This document shows, one piece after another, positions 1 to 8,769 of a stretch of DNA of 64,000 nucleotides. Source of the DNA: JAWKRB01 sp041389885 (GTDB lineage: Bacteria > Myxococcota_A > Polyangia > Polyangiales > Ga0077539); assembly GCA_041389885.1 (NCBI GenBank), contig JAWKRB010000025.1, positions 1-64,000 on the forward strand, written 5' to 3'. The notes beneath the pieces were generated by a model that was not told where the DNA came from, searched no databases, and worked only from the letters and a program-made list of their open reading frames with translations. Positions within the stretch are counted from its first letter, which is position 1. Every line of letters starts with the position of its first letter. Made by a program: the position numbers and the translations under genes.

Positions 1-764
1 CACCGCGGCAGCGCGCACGCGATCGACGCGGTCGTCGCCGCGGCGGCGAGGGCGAGGAGGGGGCGGCCCGGCGCGGCGCGGCGCGCGAGGGCGTAGGGCG
101 CGAGCGCGAGCGCGACCCCCGCGAGCGCCGCGGAGGCGTCGGTCTCGGGCGCGAGGAGCGCATGCGCGAGCGCGCGGCCCGCGACGACGAGGAGCACGAG
201 CCGGGCCGCCGTGACCGGCGCGGGCGCGGCCCACTGAGCCGCCTCGCTGGGGGGAGGTGGCTCGCGCGCGTCGTTCAGCTCGAGCGGCCGCTGCGCGCGG
301 CTGGAGAGCATCGCGACCAGAAACTCGGGGTCGCCGACGTCGTAGATCTCGGCGCGGGCGTCGGGGGTGCGCAGCGAGACCTGGCCGAGCGAAGAGAGGT
401 CGGCGAAGGCGAGGCGCGCGCCGTCGTGGAGGGTGACCAGGGCGTAGCCGACGTGCAGGGTGTGGCCGCCGTCGGAGAGCGCGCCCGCGTCGAGCTCGAC
501 CCGCGCGATGTCGTCGAGGGAGACGGAGCGCTCGAGCCCCTCTCCCTGGAGGTGCGCGGCGCGCGCGTCGAGGACCACCCGATGGCTCGGGCGGTGCCAG
601 AGCACCCGCGTGCCCAGGAGCATCCCGAGCGCGCCGAGGCTGGCGAGGGTCGCGCCGCGGCTGTCGATCTGCAGCGCGAGCCTCAGCGCGAGCCACGTGG
701 TGGTCGCGAGCAGCACGCTCTGGAGCACCACCGCGCGCAGGCTCGGGCGGAACACGTGCGTCAC
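1..764 (-). CDS. Membrane protein with internal PH-like domain (3' end outside window)
   Basis: Leftward gene whose C-terminus lies beyond the window edge; about 254 codons are visible. The reading frame is open from a GTG at 764 and its composition is protein-like. Residues about 10-28 and 36-52 are hydrophobic and look like two membrane helices. Residues about 55-150 are a soluble stretch with alternating hydrophobics resembling a bacterial PH-like domain, followed by a Pro-rich linker and further hydrophobic segments from about residue 185. The next GTG, three codons in, is an alternative start. It is divergent from the TPR/PEGA gene, leaving 56 bases for promoters. No family recognised; function unknown. 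The membrane call is solid, the PH-like idea is weak. Confidence 0.6.
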   Translation of the reverse strand, partial: MTHVFRPSLRAVVLQSVLLATTTWLALRLALQIDSRGATLASLGALGMLLGTRVLWHRPSHRVVLDARAAHLQGEGLERSVSLDDIARVELDAGALSDGGHTLHVGYALVTLHDGARLAFADLSSLGQVSLRTPDARAEIYDVGDPEFLVAMLSSRAQRPLELNDAREPPPPSEAAQWAAPAPVTAARLVLLVVAGRALAHALLAPETDASAALAGVALALAPYALARRAAPGRPLLALAAAATTASIACALPR

Positions 765-820
765 CCTCGGGAGGGTATCACCGCGGCGCGCGCCCGACGT
801 GGTACGCTCTGACCCCGGCG

Positions 821-1927
821 ATGCACCGACCGAATGGCGCCCGCCGCGCCCTGCTGGCAGCGGCGATGAGTCTGGGAGGGTTCACCGCGCCGGCCGTCGC
901 TCGCGCGCAGGGGCCGACGGAGGACGCGGCGCCCTCCCCCGTCGCCCTCGCCGAGGCGGCCTTTCGCGAGGGCGCCGAGCGCTTTCGCCTCGGGGAGTAT
1001 CTCCTTGCCGCGCAGGCGTTTCGACGCGCGCAAGAGGCCTCACCCCACCCCGACACGCGGTACAACCTCGCGCGCTCGCTGGAGAGCGCGGGCGACCTCG
1101 CGGGGGCGCTGCGGGAGTGGCTGGCGTACCGCGAGGAGGTCGCGGCGCCCGACGAGCGCCGCGCCGCCGACGCGCGCATCTCGGCGCTGCGGGCTCGGCC
1201 GGTGGAGGTGTTCGTCGCGAGCGATCCGCTGGAGGCCGAGGTGACGCTCGACGCCGAGTCGGCCCCGGCGGGGACCACGCCGCTGCGCGTGCGGCTGCGC
1301 CCAGGCGCGCACGTGTTGATCGCGCGACGCGCCGGGTTTCGAGATCGGGTGCAGCGGGTCGAGGTCGAGGTCGGCACGCCCCTGGACCTCACGCTCCGCC
1401 TGGAGGCCGAGGCGCCGGCGCCGTCTGCCCCCGCGGCGCCCGCCGCGCCGAGCGCCGACGAGCGGATCTTCAGCCGTCGCCGCTCGGGCTTTCTCGGCTG
1501 GTTCAGCGGGCGCGTGGGGGCGACCTTCGGCGTCGCGTGGCCCGTGCAGTCGATGCGCTTCGCCAACGGGCTGGACCTCACGCTCTTCTTGCGTCGCATC
1601 GTGGCGCTGCAGCTCCACGTGCTGCGCATCGAAGACGCGGGCTCGCCCTTCACGGTGTTGGGCGAGCTCGGCTGGGTCTACGCCGCCGACGACATCGACC
1701 TCGGCCTCTTTCTCCACGCGGGCGCGCTGCTCGACTGCGCGCAGGCGTGCCCCGAGGGGACCTCGAACCGCGAGCTCGTCGCGGGCGGCACGGTGCGCGC
1801 CGACGTGGTGGTTCACCCGCACATCGGCGTCGGGCTCTTCGCGAGGTTCTCGTGGCTGAACCTCGAGATCACGCGCTCGGAGTCGCTCTTGAGCTCGCTG
1901 GGATTCTCCGTCAGCCTGTACCTCTGA
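821..1927 (+). CDS. Secreted TPR/PEGA protein with C-terminal barrel-like domain
   Basis: 368 aa. Residues 1-29 are a signal peptide ending in ARA before Gln. Residues about 45-115 are a TPR-like helical pair (AEAAFREGAERFRLGEYLLA, then YNLARSLESAGD). Residues about 127-193 form a PEGA domain, a beta-sandwich common in myxobacterial surface proteins, with the typical TTPLRVRLRPGAHVL pattern. After a Pro/Ala linker, residues about 218-368 are alternating amphipathic strands ending in SLYL, as in outer-membrane beta-barrels. Inferred location is periplasm and outer membrane. It lies 4 nt upstream of the Ser/Thr kinase and is probably co-transcribed with it. Substrate or partner unknown. Confidence 0.75.
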   Translation: MHRPNGARRALLAAAMSLGGFTAPAVARAQGPTEDAAPSPVALAEAAFREGAERFRLGEYLLAAQAFRRAQEASPHPDTRYNLARSLESAGDLAGALREWLAYREEVAAPDERRAADARISALRARPVEVFVASDPLEAEVTLDAESAPAGTTPLRVRLRPGAHVLIARRAGFRDRVQRVEVEVGTPLDLTLRLEAEAPAPSAPAAPAAPSADERIFSRRRSGFLGWFSGRVGATFGVAWPVQSMRFANGLDLTLFLRRIVALQLHVLRIEDAGSPFTVLGELGWVYAADDIDLGLFLHAGALLDCAQACPEGTSNRELVAGGTVRADVVVHPHIGVGLFARFSWLNLEITRSESLLSSLGFSVSLYL

Positions 1928-1931
1928 TCGC

Positions 1932-3314
1932 ATGAGCGAGCGCGACGGCCCACCGGACCTCGGTCGGATCTCGACCCTACGGGTCTCGCCGGGCTCGACC
2001 CCTCCGGGCGACGCCGCGCAGGACTGGTCGGGGCGCGTGCTCGCCGGGCGTTACGAGCTCGTGCGCGAGATCGGCCGCGGGGGCATGGGGATCGTGTACC
2101 TCGCGCGCCACGTCGTGCTGCGACGGAGCGTGGCGGTGAAGGTGCTCCGCCCTGAATTCGCGCGCTCTGAAGACGCGCTGGTGCGCTTCGAGCGCGAGGC
2201 GCGCGCGGCGGCGGCGCTCGGCTCGCCGCACATCGTCGAGGTCCTCGACTTCGGGCGCGAGGCGTCGGGCGAGGCGTGGATGGTGATGGAGCTCCTCGAG
2301 GGAGAGGACCTCCGCGCGCGCATTCGCCGGGAGGGGCCGCTCGGCGAGGCGTTCGTGCGCGCGCTGCTCGGCGACATCGGGGCCGCGCTGCGAGAGGCGC
2401 ACGCCAAGGGGATCGTGCACCGCGACCTCAAGAGCGAGAACGTCTTGCTCGTGGCGCGTGGGGGCCGCGAGGTCTCGAAGGTGGTCGACTTCGGCATCTC
2501 GAAGGTGCTCGAAGACCCGGAGCAGACGGCGATGACAGCGCGGGACGTGCTCCTGGGCACGCCGCACTACATGGCCCCCGAGGCCGCCGACCCCGCGGCC
2601 CGCCTCGACCACCGGGTGGACCTCTACTCCCTCGGGTGCATCGCCTACGAGTCGCTCACGGGCCGCCTGCCCTTCACCGGCCGCAGCGCGGTCGAGGTGC
2701 TCTACCAGCACGTCCACGCGCCGCTGCCCCCGCCGTCGTCGTGGGTTTCGGTCGGCGCGCGGCTCGACGCGATCCTCCGCACCCTGCTGGCGAAGCGCCC
2801 CGAGGACCGCTTCGCCGACGCCGACGCGCTCCTCGCCGCCCTCGCGGTGCCCGAGCGCGCGCCTCGCGTCGTCGGGCCCTCGCGGCCTCGCGGCGGCGCT
2901 GGGGGCGACCTCGATCCTCGCGTGGAGCGTCGCGGGGCCGACTGCCCGTCGCGCGCCGCGCCGACCCCCGCACGCCTCGCCGGCCCTCCTCGACCCGCGC
3001 CGCCGGCCCGACCGGCGACGTCCCCCTCGCGCGAGCTCGCCACCACGGACGCAGGGTCCGCGCCTGACGTGGTCGCCGCCCTCGGCGCCGCGCGCGGCCC
3101 CTCGACGCGCGCGCGCCGCCCCGCGCGGGGCGAGCCGGCGACCGCGGACCCGCCGCGGGACGCGGGCGCCGGGGCCACGGCCCGCGGCGTCGACGAGCTC
3201 AGGCCGAGCCTGTACGCAGCGGGCGCGCGAGCGTCGCGCGACGGCGGGAGCGGAGCACCGTCGCGAGGCCCTGATAGAACGCCGCCGTCTGGGGCGAGAC
3301 CCAGGGCACCGTGA
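1932..3314 (+). CDS. Serine/threonine protein kinase (PknB/Hanks type)
   Basis: Eukaryotic-type kinase phosphorylating Ser/Thr on target proteins; cytoplasmic catalytic domain at residues about 39-306. Visible motifs: glycine loop GRGGMG (47-52), catalytic Lys in VAVKVL, HRDLKSEN loop (~162-169), DFG (~187) and APE (~215). The tail in this frame is low-complexity Pro/Arg/Ala and runs 116 nt into the convergent acetyltransferase gene. In the +1 frame, 2884-2937 reads as a membrane-helix-like stretch (LAAALGATSILAWSVAG), which such kinases usually have after the catalytic domain. Small indels may therefore have scrambled the tail. The kinase assignment is certain; the true C-terminus is not. 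Confidence 0.9.
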   Translation: MSERDGPPDLGRISTLRVSPGSTPPGDAAQDWSGRVLAGRYELVREIGRGGMGIVYLARHVVLRRSVAVKVLRPEFARSEDALVRFEREARAAAALGSPHIVEVLDFGREASGEAWMVMELLEGEDLRARIRREGPLGEAFVRALLGDIGAALREAHAKGIVHRDLKSENVLLVARGGREVSKVVDFGISKVLEDPEQTAMTARDVLLGTPHYMAPEAADPAARLDHRVDLYSLGCIAYESLTGRLPFTGRSAVEVLYQHVHAPLPPPSSWVSVGARLDAILRTLLAKRPEDRFADADALLAALAVPERAPRVVGPSRPRGGAGGDLDPRVERRGADCPSRAAPTPARLAGPPRPAPPARPATSPSRELATTDAGSAPDVVAALGAARGPSTRARRPARGEPATADPPRDAGAGATARGVDELRPSLYAAGARASRDGGSGAPSRGPDRTPPSGARPRAP

Positions 3315-3942
3315 CCTCTTGAAAGCCTTGCGCCGCAAGGGCTCGCATCGCGGCGCGGGTGAGCGCGGCGCCGAGCCCCCGCCCGCGCGCCTCGGGGATC
3401 ACGCCGACGGGCCCGAAGGTGCCCAGCGCGGCGTTGTTGCCGCCGGCGGCGGAGAACCCGACCACCTCACCCCCGACGCGCGCGACGAAGAGCCCGCCTC
3501 GACCCGCGCGGGCGCACTCCTCCGACCACGCCGCGCCGAAGCGCGACCCGACCCACGCGCAGAGCGCGGCCTCGTCGTCGACGGCCTCGATCCCGGGGCA
3601 GCCGCCCTCGACGCGAGGGTCGACGACGAGGTCGAGGTGCTCCGCGATCGACGTGAACCCGAGCTCGCAGAAGCGGGGGCGGTGCGCGTCGTCGACGCCC
3701 GAGACGACGTAGTTGCCCGGCGGGCCGCCGAGCAGCAGTCGCCCGGCGCCGTCGCGGGTGGCGCGGCGCGCGGCGTCTTCGACGACGGCCTCGGGGTCAT
3801 CGAAGACCCAGGCGAGCCAGGCGGGGCCGGCGGGGCTGCGCGGCGGCCCGTACAGCCCCCCTGGGATCTCGACGAGGGGGCGGGGCGGCGCGAGCTTCTC
3901 CCGCCACAGCGCCTCGGGGAGCGCGCTCCTGGGGCCGATCAT
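3199..3942 (-). CDS. GNAT family N-acetyltransferase
   Basis: 247 aa. Acetyl-CoA-dependent acetyltransferase. The C-terminal half carries GNAT motif A (ARGRGLGAAL, ~185-194) preceded by a beta-strand with GPVGVIPE. The N-terminal half resembles a degenerate second GNAT fold. It is the last gene of the long leftward polysaccharide operon, and its ATG overlaps the stop of the dehydratase gene (ATGA at 3942-3939), so translation is coupled. Inference: it could acetylate the 4-amino sugar made by the upstream dehydratase and aminotransferase, a step normally done by the hexapeptide enzyme PglD, which is absent here. A general GNAT role is the alternative. The 3' end overlaps the kinase reading frame. 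Confidence 0.85.
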   Translation of the reverse strand: MIGPRSALPEALWREKLAPPRPLVEIPGGLYGPPRSPAGPAWLAWVFDDPEAVVEDAARRATRDGAGRLLLGGPPGNYVVSGVDDAHRPRFCELGFTSIAEHLDLVVDPRVEGGCPGIEAVDDEAALCAWVGSRFGAAWSEECARAGRGGLFVARVGGEVVGFSAAGGNNAALGTFGPVGVIPEARGRGLGAALTRAAMRALAAQGFQEVTVPWVSPQTAAFYQGLATVLRSRRRATLARPLRTGSA

Positions 3943-5882
3943 CGCTTGAGCGCGATGACGTTGCCCGACCCGGTGTTGGAGCGCTCTCGGCCCGGCGCGG
4001 CGTTCGGGAGCACCATGGGGCGGTACTCGGGCACGAGCTGCATGAACGCCTCGCGGATCGTGCGGTCATCGTGACCCTCGCTGTGCTCGTGGAGGGCGCT
4101 CATGCCCGCCTGCACGGCCTCCCACTCGTAGGGGCGAAAGCGGCCGACGAAGATCTTGGGGTGCCGGGTCTTGTCGGCGCGCTCCTCATCGGCCGCGAGC
4201 TCTTCGAAGAGCTTCTCGCCGGGGCGGATGCCCGTGAACTGCACCTCGATGTCCTCGCCGGGGCGCAGCCCCGAGAGCGTGATCAGGTCCTTCGCGAGGT
4301 CGACGATCTTCACCGGCTCGCCCATGTCGAGCACGAAGATCTCGCCGCCGGTGCCCATGGTCCCGGCCTGCATCACGAGCTGGCACGCCTCGGGGATGGT
4401 CATGAAGTACCGCTTCATCTCCGGGTGGGTGACCGTGACCGGGCCGCCTCGCGCGATCTGCTCCTGGAAGATCGGCACCACCGACCCGTTCGACCCGAGC
4501 ACGTTGCCGAAGCGAACGGTGATGAACCGCGTCTTGCTGCGCTGCGAGAGCGCCTGGCAGTAGATCTCCGCGACGCGCTTCGAGACCCCCATGATCGAGG
4601 TCGGGTTCACGGCCTTGTCGGTCGAGATCATCACGAACTCGCGCGCGCCGAAGCGGTCGGCGAGGTCGGCGAGCTTCTTCGTGCCGAAGGCGTTGTTCTT
4701 GATCGCCTCGCCGGGGTTCCACTCCATCATCGGCACGTGCTTGTGCGCCGCGGCGTGAAAGATCACCGAGGGCTTGTGCTGCGAGAACACGCCCTCCATG
4801 CGCCGCGTGTCGCAGATGTCGCCGATCACCGGCACCAGCGAGACGTTGCGCGTGGTGTTCTGGAGCTCCCGGTGGATCTGAAAGAGCGCGTTCTCCGCCT
4901 GCTCGACCATCACCAGCCGCGCGGGGCCGAAGCGCGCCACCTGGCGACACAGCTCCGAGCCGATGGAGCCGCCGGCGCCGGTGACCATCACCACGCTCCC
5001 GTTGAGGTGCTCGGCGATGAGCTGCGTGTCGAGGCTCACCGGCGCGCGGCCGAGGAGGTCTTCGATGGCGACGTTGCGGATCTGCGAGATCTGCACGCGG
5101 CCCTCGATGAGGTGATCCATGCCGGGGATCGTGCGGATGCGCGCGCCCCCCGCGCGGCAGACCTCGACGATCCTCCGCATGTCGCGCCCCTTCGCCGAGG
5201 GGATCGCGACGATGACCTCCTCGACCGCCTCGCGCTTCACGATCTCGGCGACCGAGTCGAGGGGCCCCAGCACCGGCGTGCCGTGGATCAGCTCCCGCTG
5301 CTTCTTCGGGTCGTCGTCGACGAAGCCCACGACCTCGTAGCGACCCGCGTGGTTCTTGCCGATCTCGCGCATGAGCATCTCGCCGGCGTCGCCCGCGCCG
5401 ACGATGAGGATCTTGCGGCGCTCGCCCTCGTCAGACGCGCTGGCGATGTGCCGCGTCATCTCGCGCAGGGTTCGGATGCTCACGCGCAGGCCGCCCACGG
5501 CGAAGATCGAGAGCAGGAAGTCGATCGCGTACACCGAGCGCGGAAAGCCCTGCGGGCCGATGAAGTGCACCCAGAGCACGAAGGCCGCCGTGGAGGTGCC
5601 CGCGGCCTTGAGGAGCGAGATCAGGTCGCGCAGGCCGGTGTAGCGCCAGAGGCCGTGAAACAGCCCGAAGGAGAAATACGTGACGGTGCGGATCGCGAGG
5701 AGCAGCGGGAGCCACAGCCCCATGAGGCGCCAGTAGTCGCGGGGGATGTGCAGGTCGAAGCGCAGCAGAAACGCGCCGACGAAGGCCGTCGCCCAGAGCG
5801 TGAGGTGCACGCCGATGACCAGGAGTCGCCGGTACGAGAACACTAGCGAGGGGATCGAGGGCGGATTCTTGGGGGCGTTCAT
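3939..5882 (-). CDS. Membrane nucleotide-sugar 4,6-dehydratase (PglF/WbpM/CapD family)
   Basis: 647 aa, full length for the long membrane form. Converts a UDP-HexNAc (typically UDP-GlcNAc) to the 4-keto-6-deoxy sugar. Four hydrophobic helices lie at residues about 20-44, 53-75, 87-110 and 117-140. A first Rossmann-like domain follows (ILIVGAGDAGE, ~159). The catalytic SDR domain has TGAGGSIGSE (~300) for NAD binding. The active site STDKAVNPTSIMGVSKR (~417-433) shows Met-x3-Lys in place of Tyr-x3-Lys, as in WbpM and PglF. It follows the aminotransferase by 36 nt and is coupled to the acetyltransferase, consistent with synthesis of a bacillosamine-like diamino sugar. The exact product is inferred. 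Confidence 0.92.
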   Translation of the reverse strand: MNAPKNPPSIPSLVFSYRRLLVIGVHLTLWATAFVGAFLLRFDLHIPRDYWRLMGLWLPLLLAIRTVTYFSFGLFHGLWRYTGLRDLISLLKAAGTSTAAFVLWVHFIGPQGFPRSVYAIDFLLSIFAVGGLRVSIRTLREMTRHIASASDEGERRKILIVGAGDAGEMLMREIGKNHAGRYEVVGFVDDDPKKQRELIHGTPVLGPLDSVAEIVKREAVEEVIVAIPSAKGRDMRRIVEVCRAGGARIRTIPGMDHLIEGRVQISQIRNVAIEDLLGRAPVSLDTQLIAEHLNGSVVMVTGAGGSIGSELCRQVARFGPARLVMVEQAENALFQIHRELQNTTRNVSLVPVIGDICDTRRMEGVFSQHKPSVIFHAAAHKHVPMMEWNPGEAIKNNAFGTKKLADLADRFGAREFVMISTDKAVNPTSIMGVSKRVAEIYCQALSQRSKTRFITVRFGNVLGSNGSVVPIFQEQIARGGPVTVTHPEMKRYFMTIPEACQLVMQAGTMGTGGEIFVLDMGEPVKIVDLAKDLITLSGLRPGEDIEVQFTGIRPGEKLFEELAADEERADKTRHPKIFVGRFRPYEWEAVQAGMSALHEHSEGHDDRTIREAFMQLVPEYRPMVLPNAAPGRERSNTGSGNVIALKR

Positions 5883-5918
5883 GGCATGAACTCCGTCGTG
5901 ACCCGTGGCGGGGTCTGA

Positions 5919-7039
<1,121 letters not shown>

Positions 7040-7049
<10 letters not shown>

Positions 7050-8143
7050 CGCTCCGTCAGCACCTTGATCACCCTCTCCGCCGCTCGACCGTCCCAACCC
7101 TCGATGGCTCCCCCCGCTTTGTAGCGCCCCTCGAGGACTTCGTTCACCAGCCGCTCGGCCAGCGCAAGATCGTCACCCACCAGCGTGTTCGTGCCCCGCT
7201 CGACCGTGACGGGTCGCTCTGTGTTCCCCCGTAGCGTGAGGCAGGGTACACCAAGATAGGTCGTCTCTTCTTGAATTCCGCCGCTGTCGGTCAGCACGAG
7301 CCTCGCGTCGGCCATGAGCCCGAGGTTCTGCCGATAGGCCAGGGGCTCGAGGAGCCTCACCCGCCCGCTGGCCCGCAGCGCGTCGAGGAGCCCCGCGGAC
7401 TCGAGCCTCGCGCGGGTGCGGGGGTGCGCGGGAAAGACCACGGGCGCGCGCTGGGAGACCCGGTCGAGGAGCGCCACGAGCTCGGCCAGGCGCGCGGGCG
7501 CGTCGACGTTGGACGGGCGGTGGAGGGTGACCAGCGCGTAGCCCCCCGGCGAGAGCCCGAGCGACGCGGGCACGCCCAGCGACCTCGCGTGGGGCAGCTG
7601 GTGCGCCAGGGTGTCGATCATCGTGTTGCCCACGAACTCCACCCGCGACGCGGCGACGCCCTCGCGCGCGAGGTTCTCGACGCCCGCGGGCTCGCTCGGG
7701 AGCAGCAGGTCGGCGATGGAGTCGGTGACCATGCGGTTGATCTCTTCGGGCATGGCGCGGTCGAAGCTGCGAAGCCCCGCCTCGACGTGCGCGACGGGGA
7801 CGCCGAGCTTCGCCGCGGCGAGGGTGCACGCCATGGTGGAATTCACGTCTCCCACGACGACCACGCCGCGCACGGCGCCGCCGCGCTCGAGGAGCCAGGC
7901 CTCGAAGCCCTCGAGTACCCGCGCGGTCTGCGCGCCGTGGGTGCCGCTGCCGACGTTGAGGTGCGCGTCGGGCGCGGGGATGCCGAGCTCCTCGAAGAAC
8001 ACCCCGCTCATCGCGGCGTCGTAGTGCTGGCCCGTGTGCACCAGCCGGCTCGCGAAGGGCGCGCCCCGCGCGGCGCGGAGCATGGGGGCGACCTTCATGA
8101 AATTAGGGCGCGCGCCCGCGACGAAGACCACCTCAGACATCAT
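7040..8143 (-). CDS. wecB: Non-hydrolysing UDP-N-acetylglucosamine 2-epimerase
   Basis: 367 aa, normal length. Interconverts UDP-GlcNAc and UDP-ManNAc in the cytoplasm. Family motifs are present: ARPNFMKVAPM at the N-terminus, HTGQHYD (~37), VEAGLRSFD (~119), LTDSGGIQEE (~285) and NTERPVTVE (~305). It starts with ATGATG at 8143; the first ATG overlaps the sugar-transferase stop as ATGA, implying translational coupling. It supplies an activated amino sugar to the polysaccharide made by the surrounding operon. It could also act on a 6-deoxy derivative as in O-antigen clusters; the sequence alone does not decide the substrate. Confidence 0.94.
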
Positions 8144-8769
8144 GCGATCGCTCCCTCGTTTCCCATGAACTCCGGCATCGTGACGTGGCCCTCGCGCGCG
8201 ATGCCGTCGCGGCGCAGGACCTTGAGCGCCGTCATCGCGAGGATCTTCGCGTCGAGGCCCAGGCTCCAGTGGTCGACGTACCAGAGGTCGAGGCGAAACT
8301 TCTCGTCCCAGGGGATGTCGTTGCGCCCGTTGACCTGTGCCCAGCCCGTGATGCCAGGCAGCACGTCGTGGCGCCGCATCTGCTCGGGGGAGTACCGCTC
8401 CAGGTAACGCACGAGCAGCGGGCGCGGACCCACGAGGGAGAGCTCTCCGCGCAGCACGTTCCAGAGCTGCGGGAGCTCGTCGAGGCTGGTCTTGCGCAAG
8501 AAGCTCCCGACGCGGGTGAGTCGCCTCTCGTCGGGCAGCGGCTTGCCGTCGGCGCCCAGCGCCTCGCGCATCGTGCGGAACTTCACCACCTCGAAGATCT
8601 CTCCGTGCAACCCCGGGCGCCTCTGTCGAAACAGCACCGGCGCGCCCATGGAGACCCGCACCGCGACGGCGGTGGCCGCGAGCACCGGCGAGAGCGCCAC
8701 GAGCCCCGCGGCGCCCGCCGCGCGGTCGACGCCCCGCTTCACCATCCGTCGCCAGCCGCGCTGCTTCAT
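8140..8769 (-). CDS. Undecaprenyl-phosphate sugar-1-phosphate transferase (PglC/WcaJ catalytic form)
   Basis: 209 aa, the short monotopic phosphoglycosyl transferase form like PglC. It links sugar-1-phosphate to undecaprenyl phosphate to begin the repeat unit at the inner membrane. One hydrophobic re-entrant segment lies at about residues 14-37. Conserved blocks are FRQRRPGL, KFRTMRE, TSLDELPQLWNV (catalytic Asp-Glu), LVGPRPLL and PGITGWAQVNGRN. The ATG at 8769 has AGGAG five bases upstream and overlaps the heparinase stop (ATGA). A much longer open frame runs upstream from 9414 but is low-complexity Arg/Pro noise antisense-like to the heparinase gene. Confidence 0.93.
   Translation of the reverse strand: MKQRGWRRMVKRGVDRAAGAAGLVALSPVLAATAVAVRVSMGAPVLFRQRRPGLHGEIFEVVKFRTMREALGADGKPLPDERRLTRVGSFLRKTSLDELPQLWNVLRGELSLVGPRPLLVRYLERYSPEQMRRHDVLPGITGWAQVNGRNDIPWDEKFRLDLWYVDHWSLGLDAKILAMTALKVLRRDGIAREGHVTMPEFMGNEGAIA

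Noticed and set aside
4071..5846. A 591-codon rightward frame opposite the 4,6-dehydratase
   Set aside because: Asp/Arg/His-rich shadow of a well-conserved enzyme; no motif of its own.
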